NCBI GenBank assembly: GCA_934454845.1
Contig: CAKSGV010000018.1
Span: 1-49,867 of the forward strand
DNA length: 49,867 bases
Direction of reading: 5' to 3'
Source of the DNA: an uncultured Eubacteriales bacterium
GTDB taxonomy: Bacteria > Bacillota > Clostridia > Oscillospirales > Acutalibacteraceae
The position numbers were made by a program, and so were the translations under genes. Below are positions 8,175 to 15,077 of the stretch, piece after piece; within the stretch, counting starts at the first letter, position 1, and each line of letters opens with the position of its first letter. The notes beneath the pieces were generated by a model. That model had not been told where the DNA came from. It ran no database searches and saw nothing but the letters and a program-made list of their open reading frames with translations.

Positions 8175-8218
8175 AAAAATCCCCTTTAAAGAATAAAATT
8201 CAATAAAGGGGGATTTTT
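8175..8218 (+). terminator. Terminator-like hairpin that also contains the amidase ribosome site
   Basis: AAAAATCCCCTTTA (8175-8188) pairs with TAAAGGGGGATTTTT (8204-8218), with one bulged or wobble base, around a 15-base loop; the right arm ends in TTTTT directly before the ATG at 8219. The ribosome site AAAGGGGGA (8205-8213) is in the right arm. It can act as an intrinsic terminator for the dnaG-rpoD operon, and in any transcript that reads through it would hide the ribosome site of the amidase. Confidence 0.7.
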
Positions 8219-8764
8219 ATGCCTAAAATTTACTTGAGTCCATCAACACAGGAGTTTAATCCTTATGTTATCGGCGGAAACGAAGAATATTATATGAATT
8301 TAATAGCCGACGCTATGGAGCCGTATCTTTATGCCACTGGTATCGATTTTACGAGAAATACTCCCGATATGACCGCCGCATCCTCTATAGCGGCCTCAAA
8401 TGCGGGAAATTATGATCTTCATTTGGCTCTTCATTCAAACGCCACAGCAGGCGCACAGGGCAATGTGAGAGGCAGCGAGGTTTATTATTATCCCACAAGT
8501 ATAAACGGTCAGCGGGCGGCTGAAATAATAGCGAATAATCTTCAGATGATCTATCCTCTGCCCGAAAGGGTAAGGACTGTCGAAACAAGAACGCTCGGCG
8601 AGGTCCGAAGGACCCGGGCGCCGAGCGTTTTAGTAGAGCTTGCGTATCATGATAATTATGATGATGCCGTATGGATAAGAGATAATATAGACGAAATAGC
8701 GAGAAATTTAGTGCTTTCTTTAGCGGATTATTTTGATTTGCCTTTTAAAATGCCTATATCTTAA
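8219..8764 (+). CDS. N-acetylmuramoyl-L-alanine amidase, Amidase_3 family
   Basis: Predicted peptidoglycan amidase cutting between MurNAc and L-Ala. The 181-residue protein is a bare catalytic domain without signal peptide or wall-binding repeats. Recognisable pieces are LSPSTQEFNPY (6-16), the Glu-bearing NEEYYMNLIADAM, the zinc-binding His in DLHLALHSNA and the catalytic Glu in VLVELAYHDN. At the first zinc-ligand position other families have His; here the motif reads QEFN with no His. Without an export signal it could be released by lysis, act in the mother cell during sporulation, or be a domesticated phage-type enzyme. Its end overlaps the convergent glnN by 11 bases. Confidence 0.85.
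   Translation: MPKIYLSPSTQEFNPYVIGGNEEYYMNLIADAMEPYLYATGIDFTRNTPDMTAASSIAASNAGNYDLHLALHSNATAGAQGNVRGSEVYYYPTSINGQRAAEIIANNLQMIYPLPERVRTVETRTLGEVRRTRAPSVLVELAYHDNYDDAVWIRDNIDEIARNLVLSLADYFDLPFKMPIS
8590..8630 (-). terminator. Strong intragenic stem-loop inside the amidase, candidate glnN terminator
   Basis: AACGCTCGGCG (8590-8600) is perfectly complementary to CGCCGAGCGTT (8619-8629), and within the loop GGTCC (8602-8606) pairs with GGACC (8610-8614). On the minus strand the stem is followed by a T-rich stretch (TTCTTGTTT). The place is about 125 bases beyond the glnN stop, and no other terminator lies between the two convergent genes. The local codons are much more GC-rich than their surroundings, which suggests selection for RNA structure. 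Confidence 0.5.
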
Positions 8765-10838
8765 AAAGCAGGTCGCCGTAACTCGGATAAGGCCAATATT
8801 CACGGGATATGAGAGTTTCGGCAGTATCGGATAGTTTTCTTATTTCTTCCATTAAGCTCAATACTTCATTTTTATAAATTCCTGCCGAATCGATAAGCTT
8901 GTCGGTTTCGGCAGCTTTTTTTGTGCTTTCTTCCAGCTTTTGAGTAAGGGAGTAAAGGTTTCCCGAAATATCCGAAAGCTTTTTTAAAATCGCTTTTTCT
9001 GCGGTCGCTCCAAGTCCTGCCGCCGCTTTATTTGCTATAAGAGTGCAAAGCTTATCGGAATATTTGAATATGGCGGGTAAAACATCGCGGTTTATCATTT
9101 CAATTAAAGTGAGCGACTCTATATTTATGATCTTTCCGTATTTTTCAAGAGCTGTATCGGCTCTGCAAATAAGCTCTGTTTTATTTAGTACTCCGTGCCT
9201 TTCAAAAAGCTCAAAATTTCTCTCTGTGCATAGATAAGGTATTGCGTCAAAAGTGGTGCGAAGATTTAAAAGTCCTCTTTTTTCGGCTTCTTTTTCCCAC
9301 TCTTTTGAGTATCCGTCGCCGTCAAAAAGAATTCGCTTATGCGCGGAAATGGTTTCTTTAATAATAGCTAAAACTTCCGATTCAAAATCTTCCGCTTTTT
9401 CGAGCCTAAGAGCGAACTGCGAGAAAACATCGGCTACCATAGTGTTCATCATAATATTCGCGTCAGAAATCGAGGCGGAGGAGCCGAGCATTCGGAATTC
9501 GAATTTATTTCCTGTGAAAGCGAAAGGAGAAGTCCTGTTTCTGTCGGTATTATCCTTGCGGATATATGGGATAGTGTCAGTCCCGACGGTCATTTTTATT
9601 TTTCCCGCATCGTTATGCCTTGCGCCCCTGTCGATATCATTTAAAAGGGCGGAAAGCTCTTCTCCCAAATACATAGAAACTATTGCCGGCGGTGCTTCCG
9701 CCGCACCGAGCCTGTGATCATTACCGGCAGAAGCTACGGCTATTCTCAAAAGATCCTGGTGATCGTCAACAGCCTGAATAACCGCGCAAAGAGTTAATAA
9801 AAACAGTTTGTTATCGCTTGGCGTTTTTCCGGGCTTTAAGAGATTAATACCTGTGTCTGTAGAAAGCGACCAGTTGTTATGCTTGCCCGAGCCGTTCACC
9901 CCCGCAAAAGGCTTTTCATGCAAAAGGCAAACAAGTCCGTGCTTATTTGCAAGCTTTTTCATAAGTTCCATTGTAAGCTGATTGTGGTCGGCTGCAATAT
10001 TGGTTGTAGTAAAGATCGGGGCAAGCTCGTGCTGAGCCGGAGCGGCTTCGTTATGCTCGGTCTTAGCAAGTACTCCGAGCTTCCAAAGCTCAAGATCAAG
10101 TTCTTTCATAAATGCCGCAACGCGCGGCTTTATTACTCCGAAATAGTGATCATCCATTTCCTGACCTTTTGGCGGAGCGGCGCCTATAAGCGTTCTTCCG
10201 CAAAACATCAGGTCAGGTCTTTTTTTAAAAAGCTCTTTATCTACTAAAAAATATTCCTGCTCTGGTCCGACGGTCGTATCGATGTGCTTTACATCACTCA
10301 TACCAAAAAGCTTTATTATCCGCATAACCTGTTTGTTAAGTGCATCCATACTGCGCAAAAGAGGAGTTTTCTGGTCCAAAGCCTCTCCGCCGTAAGAGCA
10401 AAAGGCTGTGGGAATGCAGAGAGTTGCGTCTTTAACAAAGGCATAAGAACTCGGATCCCAGGCGGTATAACCCCTTGCCTCAAAGGTCGCTCTTATTCCC
10501 CCTGAGGGGAAAGAAGAGGCGTCAGGCTCGCCCTTTATAAGCTCTTTGCCCGAAAATTCCATAATTATTTTGCCGTCTTTAGTAGGGGCAATAAAACTAT
10601 CGTGCTTCTCGGCTGTAATACCTGTAAGCGGCTGAAACCAGTGAGTATAATGCGTAGCGCCTTTTTCTATGGCCCAGTCTTTCATAACCGAAGCGACGGT
10701 ATCGGCAATATTGCTGTCAATTCCTTTACCTATGCTTATTGCTTTTTTTATGGAATTATATGTACTTACAGGCAGCCTTTCTTTCATTACGCTGTCGTTA
10801 AATACCATACTGCCGAATAATTCTTCTGTTTTAGTCAA
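8754..10838 (-). CDS. glnN: Glutamine synthetase type III
   Basis: ATP-dependent ammonia assimilation: glutamate plus ammonia to glutamine in the cytoplasm. The 694-residue length and motifs such as SFPSGGIRATFEARGYTAWD, GPEQEYFLVD, TEHNEAAPAQHELAPIF and NGSGKHNNWS are those of the large type III enzymes of Bacteroides and Clostridia, not type I (about 450 residues). The chosen start is TTG 10838, giving MTKTEELFGSMVF, with AGGGG (10847-10851) 8 bases upstream; a longer frame to 10904 runs through the promoter. A promoter at 10872-10900 gives a leader under 30 bases. It is a single-gene unit with no nitrogen-regulator gene nearby. Confidence 0.97.
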   Translation of the reverse strand: MTKTEELFGSMVFNDSVMKERLPVSTYNSIKKAISIGKGIDSNIADTVASVMKDWAIEKGATHYTHWFQPLTGITAEKHDSFIAPTKDGKIIMEFSGKELIKGEPDASSFPSGGIRATFEARGYTAWDPSSYAFVKDATLCIPTAFCSYGGEALDQKTPLLRSMDALNKQVMRIIKLFGMSDVKHIDTTVGPEQEYFLVDKELFKKRPDLMFCGRTLIGAAPPKGQEMDDHYFGVIKPRVAAFMKELDLELWKLGVLAKTEHNEAAPAQHELAPIFTTTNIAADHNQLTMELMKKLANKHGLVCLLHEKPFAGVNGSGKHNNWSLSTDTGINLLKPGKTPSDNKLFLLTLCAVIQAVDDHQDLLRIAVASAGNDHRLGAAEAPPAIVSMYLGEELSALLNDIDRGARHNDAGKIKMTVGTDTIPYIRKDNTDRNRTSPFAFTGNKFEFRMLGSSASISDANIMMNTMVADVFSQFALRLEKAEDFESEVLAIIKETISAHKRILFDGDGYSKEWEKEAEKRGLLNLRTTFDAIPYLCTERNFELFERHGVLNKTELICRADTALEKYGKIINIESLTLIEMINRDVLPAIFKYSDKLCTLIANKAAAGLGATAEKAILKKLSDISGNLYSLTQKLEESTKKAAETDKLIDSAGIYKNEVLSLMEEIRKLSDTAETLISREYWPYPSYGDLLFKI

Positions 10839-10871
10839 AAAAACAACCCCTATTAAAGCACTAGTAATATA

Positions 10872-10900
10872 AGTATAAAACAATTTCAATTTAAAGTCAA
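10872..10900 (-). promoter_or_regulatory. Sigma-A type promoter of glnN
   Basis: On the minus strand TTGACT (10900-10895), 17 bases, TATACT (10877-10872). It lies about 34 bases before the TTG start and inside the longer open frame, which rules out the longer start. Confidence 0.8.
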
Positions 10901-10960
10901 CCAATAGGAATTTAAGCTTTATAATTAATGTTTTTAATAAAAATATATTAATAAAATAAG

Positions 10961-10996
10961 CCGAAGTTAATTTTAACTTAATAAAATTAACTTCGG
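10961..10996 (-). terminator. Terminator ending the minus-strand envelope operon
   Basis: CCGAAGTTAATTTTA (10961-10975) and TAAAATTAACTTCGG (10982-10996) form a perfect 15-bp stem with loop ACTTAA. On the minus strand it is followed by CTTATTTTATT. It begins 8 bases after the stop of the transglutaminase-fold lipoprotein gene. Confidence 0.88.
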
Positions 10997-11003
10997 TATT
11001 TGT

Positions 11004-12344
11004 TTACCATTTTATCAGTAAATAATTTGTATTGTTCACTGTAGACATTGATTTTAATGATAAATTTGCTGTGCGTGCCATAGAAGAGCCGAGCTTGCTC
11101 ATTATTTCAGCAGGGCTTTCTGTGACGGACGGGTCGGTTTTTATCTGCGCGGAATTTTTTCCTTTGCTGTTTTGAAGAGCGATCGCTTTTGAAAGCTCGT
11201 CATATTCATTGTTTTTAAGAATAAGATTTTCTTTATTGAAATAGTTCATAGCCACAGAGGAACAGGTATAATTTATAAGATCATAAATTCCGTTTGAAGG
11301 TATTTTGCCGTTTTTCGGATCTGTAAACGCAGCTGAAATATGATCGGAAGAAATTTCCGAATCTGTAAGGTTAAAATAACTGTATAAAATGGAGTTAGCT
11401 CCGTTTGATGTCTGGTCATCCCATGTTACATCAATGTTATACCAATTATTTTCAATATTTACTATATTCCAGGAATGGTTTTGACCTCTGCTCGTTCCGC
11501 GTTTTATAAAAGAATTTATTCCGGCTTTTGAACAAAGCAATGAAAAAGCTCTTGAATACCCCTCGCAAACTGCTTTTTTTGAAACGAGTGCACCGTAAGC
11601 CGAGTATTTAAATTCCGCATTTAAGTCATATTCAGTGTTTGAGCAAAGATAATCGTGAATATAAAGCTCCGTTTCATATTGCGAAGATATATTTTCGGTG
11701 GCTTTTATAATTTCATTGACCTTTGCGTCAAGTTCGTTTTTCATTGACGCCGCCTTTGCTTTTGAAACAAGATAACTGCATTTAAATCCGTTTATATCGC
11801 CGCTGAAGCACACCGCCGTCTGATTAGAGTGACTGCTTATAAAATAGCTTGAGGGAAGCCAGAAAAGCTCCGGATAATCATCGCCTAACGCCTGATAGGC
11901 AACCGAAATATCACTTTTGATAGTTTCTTGGTTGCCGCTGAGATTTCCGAGGTCTATCCAGCCGTCTGTAAAATCCTCGGCGGCTTTAAGCATTTTTTTA
12001 TAGATTTCCTGCCTTGTAGAGCTAAGAGAAGAAAATACCGTCAGTCTGTCCTGTTTTACTCTGACTTTGCCAGTATCAACCTGCTTTAAATCGCTCTTAT
12101 CAATTTTAACATCAACGATTTCACCGGCGGCAGAGGGAAGAGGAGAAGTCTTGTTTTTTGCGTTGCCGACAGGCTTTTCGGATTTGCTTTCCGAAACCTG
12201 TTTCTTAGTTTCCGATTGATTAGGAATTTCTTCAAAGTAAGATAATGAAGAATAATAAGAGTCTTTCGGTTTGGATTTTTTACAGGAAGCAAAAAGGCAT
12301 ACAGGGATTATTACCGCAAGAAATAAAGATATAATGTTTTTCAA
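11004..12344 (-). CDS. Lipoprotein with transglutaminase-like (papain-fold) domain
   Basis: Predicted surface lipoprotein of 446 residues. It has a signal peptide (1-20) with lipobox-like FASC and lipidation Cys21, then a Ser/Lys-rich low-complexity linker (about 22-75), then a transglutaminase-like core. The triad is visible: Cys260 in KKAVCEGYSRAF, His290 in GQNHSWNIV and Asp305 in WYNIDVTWDD. Such domains act as proteases or peptide-modifying enzymes; the substrate is unknown. It is the last gene of the minus-strand envelope operon, 12 bases after the LCP-like gene, and is followed by a strong terminator. Its neighbours suggest a wall or surface-protein substrate, which is inference. Confidence 0.82.
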   Translation of the reverse strand: MKNIISLFLAVIIPVCLFASCKKSKPKDSYYSSLSYFEEIPNQSETKKQVSESKSEKPVGNAKNKTSPLPSAAGEIVDVKIDKSDLKQVDTGKVRVKQDRLTVFSSLSSTRQEIYKKMLKAAEDFTDGWIDLGNLSGNQETIKSDISVAYQALGDDYPELFWLPSSYFISSHSNQTAVCFSGDINGFKCSYLVSKAKAASMKNELDAKVNEIIKATENISSQYETELYIHDYLCSNTEYDLNAEFKYSAYGALVSKKAVCEGYSRAFSLLCSKAGINSFIKRGTSRGQNHSWNIVNIENNWYNIDVTWDDQTSNGANSILYSYFNLTDSEISSDHISAAFTDPKNGKIPSNGIYDLINYTCSSVAMNYFNKENLILKNNEYDELSKAIALQNSKGKNSAQIKTDPSVTESPAEIMSKLGSSMARTANLSLKSMSTVNNTNYLLIKW

Positions 12345-12356
12345 ACAAAGCGCCCC

Positions 12357-12959
12357 TTAATTATTAATGAAGTTAAAATTATTCAGCATATCATTAATAT
12401 GATACTGCCAAAAATATGTGTCAAAGGCGGAGATATTTGTATCTGCTGAGTTCAGTATAGCGGAAATATTATCTTTTGTCAAATCAATCTTTTTTAAACC
12501 TGAAAAAAAGGCACTAATAATATCGTTTTTTAATTCGGAATCAGAAGAAAGCATATTCATTGCCTGAACTCCCGTGCATCGGACATTCTGTCCGTAAACC
12601 GAAAGTTCTATCCCTCCGATACTGTCTAATATCTCGGCAGAAGAGTTATAATTTAGCTTAATATATTTTTCGGTTTGATTTTCAGCCTCTTTTAAAACTA
12701 TCTTATTTAACTTAAAATCGAGGCTTAGAAGCATTCTGCTTTCGTCCGAAAAAATAATATTGATATCCATATTTTCAGGCAACGACTCAGCGTAGGGAAC
12801 ATTGTTCTTTTTATTTTCCGCATTTTGTAATCTTACCGCGCCGTTTTTTTTGCATAAAAAAAGATAGCAAAATGTAAAGCCCGAAAAAATCAGTGTGCTT
12901 AAAAGCACTGTGAGAAGGATCCTAAAAATATCTTTTCTTTTGGAATTAAAATTACCCAT
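12357..12959 (-). CDS. Short membrane protein resembling a reduced LCP (LytR-CpsA-Psr) domain
   Basis: 200-residue protein with a basic N-terminus and one membrane segment (about 13-35), then an extracytoplasmic part. I see no certain family, but the order SDESRMLLSLDFKLNKIVL, YIKLNYNSSAEILDSIGGIEL, then CTGVQAMNML follows the layout of LCP ligases (R-S-D-x-hydrophobic strand, D-x-IGGI/V-x-V, then L-x-G-x-QAL-x-Y). The catalytic arginines of active LCP enzymes are not evident and the domain is shorter than usual, so it may be a non-enzymatic relative. Its ATG lies inside a hairpin (12952-12987). Neighbours are a hydrolase upstream and the transglutaminase-fold lipoprotein downstream. Confidence 0.6.
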   Translation of the reverse strand: MGNFNSKRKDIFRILLTVLLSTLIFSGFTFCYLFLCKKNGAVRLQNAENKKNNVPYAESLPENMDINIIFSDESRMLLSLDFKLNKIVLKEAENQTEKYIKLNYNSSAEILDSIGGIELSVYGQNVRCTGVQAMNMLSSDSELKNDIISAFFSGLKKIDLTKDNISAILNSADTNISAFDTYFWQYHINDMLNNFNFINN

Positions 12960-12987
12960 AATATCACCTATTTGATATTATGGGTAA
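12952..12987 (-). promoter_or_regulatory. Hairpin covering the ribosome site and start codon of the LCP-like gene
   Basis: TTACCCATAATATCA (12952-12966) and TGATATTATGGGTAA (12973-12987) form a perfect 15-bp stem with a 6-base loop in the gap between the hydrolase and the LCP-like gene. The ATG (12959-12957) is in the 3' arm of the mRNA stem and AGGTG spans loop and stem. It may damp translation of the downstream gene or act as a partial terminator, since a modest T-rich stretch follows. Confidence 0.6.
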
Positions 12988-12990
12988 AAT

Positions 12991-13902
12991 TCAATCTATA
13001 AATTCAAGAATGTCATTAATCATTTCTTCTTTGCAGGTATCGTTGTGAATTTCGTGCCTGCCGTCTTTATAAAGCTTTAAGGTCACATTTCTGCCTTTTT
13101 TTAATTTGTTATAAACTTTTTTAACACCCTTACCGTAATTTCCCACAGGATCGCTGTCACCGGAAACTATCAGCACAGGGATTTTCGGATCAAGCTCTCT
13201 GAAAAATTTTCGGCTGTTCGCAATTCTGTTAAGTTTAACAAGATCGTGCATAGCGCTGACGGTAAATTTAAATGTGCAATAATCGTCTTCGGAATACTTT
13301 TTGATAGCCTCGCTGTCTTTAGTGAGCCAATTATAAGGTGAAGTTCCCTCAAAGCGCTTGTTATAAGTACCGAAAGCAGTTTTATCGATTATATCAGAGA
13401 TATGCTTTTCGCCGAAAAAGAGCTTGAATATATCGGTTAGAAGAAGTCCCGCTCCGGAAGCTATGTTAGGACCGCCTGTTCCGCAGATAATAAGCTTATC
13501 AGGATCTAAAAGATAATTAACAGCCGTTCCTCTTACTATAAACGAACCCATACTGTGACCCATTAAAATATAAGGAACATTCGGATAATTTTTTCTTATT
13601 TTATCGGAAAATACTTTTACATCTCGCATAAGGTAATCATAACCTTTTTTATGTGCGATAAATCCGAGTTCCTTGGCATCGTTTGCCGTTTTGCCGTGGC
13701 CTAAATTATCATATCCGCAGCAAACATATCCTCTCTTTGCAAACGCATCAAAAAATCCGTCATACCTGTCGATATGCTCGGTCATTCCATGCACTAAATG
13801 AAAAATGCCCTTTATCTCGCCTTCGGGAATAAATATTTTGCCTTTTAAAGTATGAATATTATCGCTTGATTTTACCTTTACTGTTTTTATCTCATAATTC
13901 AT
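12991..13902 (-). CDS. Alpha/beta hydrolase, monoacylglycerol-lipase-like
   Basis: Serine hydrolase of the Hydrolase_4 (lysophospholipase/monoglyceride lipase) type, 303 residues. The oxyanion region is HLVHGMTEHIDRY, the nucleophile elbow is LMGHSMGS (Ser117), the acid lies in SGDSDPVG and the His in DGRHEIHND. No signal peptide, so it is probably cytoplasmic and may recycle acylglycerols or lysolipids. The chosen start is ATG 13902 with GGAGAT 7 bases upstream; the longer frame to 13971 would overlap alr. It follows alr by 26 bases in the same operon. Confidence 0.87.
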   Translation of the reverse strand: MNYEIKTVKVKSSDNIHTLKGKIFIPEGEIKGIFHLVHGMTEHIDRYDGFFDAFAKRGYVCCGYDNLGHGKTANDAKELGFIAHKKGYDYLMRDVKVFSDKIRKNYPNVPYILMGHSMGSFIVRGTAVNYLLDPDKLIICGTGGPNIASGAGLLLTDIFKLFFGEKHISDIIDKTAFGTYNKRFEGTSPYNWLTKDSEAIKKYSEDDYCTFKFTVSAMHDLVKLNRIANSRKFFRELDPKIPVLIVSGDSDPVGNYGKGVKKVYNKLKKGRNVTLKLYKDGRHEIHNDTCKEEMINDILEFID

Positions 13903-13928
13903 AAAATATCTCCAGTTTAAAAATTTTA

Positions 13929-15056
13929 TCAGGCTTTTATTATTCTTGTAACTCTTTTTGAAATTCCGCAAATTATCTCATAATTTATTGTGTCGCAGAT
14001 ATCGGCAATTTCATTTACAGAAAGCTCTTTCCCGAAGAGAGTTACCTCGTCTCCAATTTTAACATCTTCTATATTACTTATATCCACTGACAGCTGATCC
14101 ATACATATTCTGCCGGTAATCTTCGCTCTTTTGCCGTGAATAAGCACATATCCTTTGTTTGAAAGTGCTCTCGGATAGCCGTCGGCATAGCCTATGCAAA
14201 GGGTAGCAAGGCGCATTTTTTTATCTGCTTTAAATGTTCTTCCGTAATTGACCGTATCGCCGGGGTTTAACTCTTTTACCATTGAAACGGTCGATTTAAG
14301 AGTCATAACAGGGATAAAATCTCCGATATTTTTTAGCTCCGGATTAGGGGAAAGTCCGTAAAGAATAATACCCGGGCGGCAGGCATTTAAAAGCATATCA
14401 CAGTCAAGAATAATAGCCGCGGAATTGCAGCAGTGGCAATATTTTGGAGCAATGCCTTTTGATTTTAAAATATCCACGGCGCTTTTAAATCTGTTATACT
14501 GCGCAGTTGTAAATCCGTCTTCTGTTTCGGGAGTTCTGTCTGATACGGCAAAATGGGTGAAGATACCCTCGCATTTGAGATTTTTGAGAGTTGCGGATCT
14601 AAAAGAGTCTTCAAGTCCGCTTAAATTCTCATCTCTGCAGTCAAATCCTAGCCTAGACATACCCGTATCAAGCTTTAGGTGAATTTTGATCTTTTTATTT
14701 AGTTTTTCAGCTTCTTTTGAAAGTGCTAAAGCGTAATCATAAGAATAAACGCACTGCGAAATATCAAGCTTTGAAAGCATATCCGTATGGTCAACAGGGG
14801 TGTATCCCAAAATGATAACAGGTTTTTTTATACCTAAATTTCTAAGCTGTGCCGCCTCTTCGATATTTGAAACCGCAAAGCCTTCCGCGCCCTCTTTATC
14901 AAGAACAGGGGCTATTATGTCTGCGTTGTGCCCGTAAGCGTTTGCTTTTACAACGGCAAAAATTTTACTCTCGCCGGCTTTTTCCTTTATGATTTTGAAG
15001 TTATGCCTTAAGGCGTTCAAATCAATTTCAGCCCAGGTTCTTTTCAAAAAATCCAT
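13929..15056 (-). CDS. alr: Alanine racemase
   Basis: PLP-dependent interconversion of L- and D-alanine for peptidoglycan. The 375-residue protein has the PLP lysine in FAVVKANAYGHN (Lys37), the second catalytic base Tyr271 in VNYGRTF, the phosphate-binding HCCNSAA, the RPGIILYG loop and the CMDQLSVD strand. All canonical positions are present. ATG 15056 follows the flippase gene by 21 bases. A second, more divergent Alr-fold gene lies 4.7 kb upstream in the same operon; this copy is the better candidate for the housekeeping enzyme. Confidence 0.96.
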   Translation of the reverse strand: MDFLKRTWAEIDLNALRHNFKIIKEKAGESKIFAVVKANAYGHNADIIAPVLDKEGAEGFAVSNIEEAAQLRNLGIKKPVIILGYTPVDHTDMLSKLDISQCVYSYDYALALSKEAEKLNKKIKIHLKLDTGMSRLGFDCRDENLSGLEDSFRSATLKNLKCEGIFTHFAVSDRTPETEDGFTTAQYNRFKSAVDILKSKGIAPKYCHCCNSAAIILDCDMLLNACRPGIILYGLSPNPELKNIGDFIPVMTLKSTVSMVKELNPGDTVNYGRTFKADKKMRLATLCIGYADGYPRALSNKGYVLIHGKRAKITGRICMDQLSVDISNIEDVKIGDEVTLFGKELSVNEIADICDTINYEIICGISKRVTRIIKA

Positions 15057-15077
15057 TAAAGGCGCTTCCTTTCTTTA

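Noticed and set aside
9253..9717. 154-codon plus-strand open frame inside glnN
   Set aside because: It lies wholly within a conserved gene on the other strand, has no ribosome site, and its sequence is what the antisense of glnN codons gives.
10839..10871. Riboswitch or long leader ahead of glnN
   Set aside because: The promoter leaves fewer than 35 bases before the start, too short for a glutamine riboswitch.
12991..13971. Longer hydrolase start at 13971
   Set aside because: It would overlap the end of alr and has no ribosome site, whereas ATG 13902 has GGAGAT at good spacing and a family-like N-terminus.
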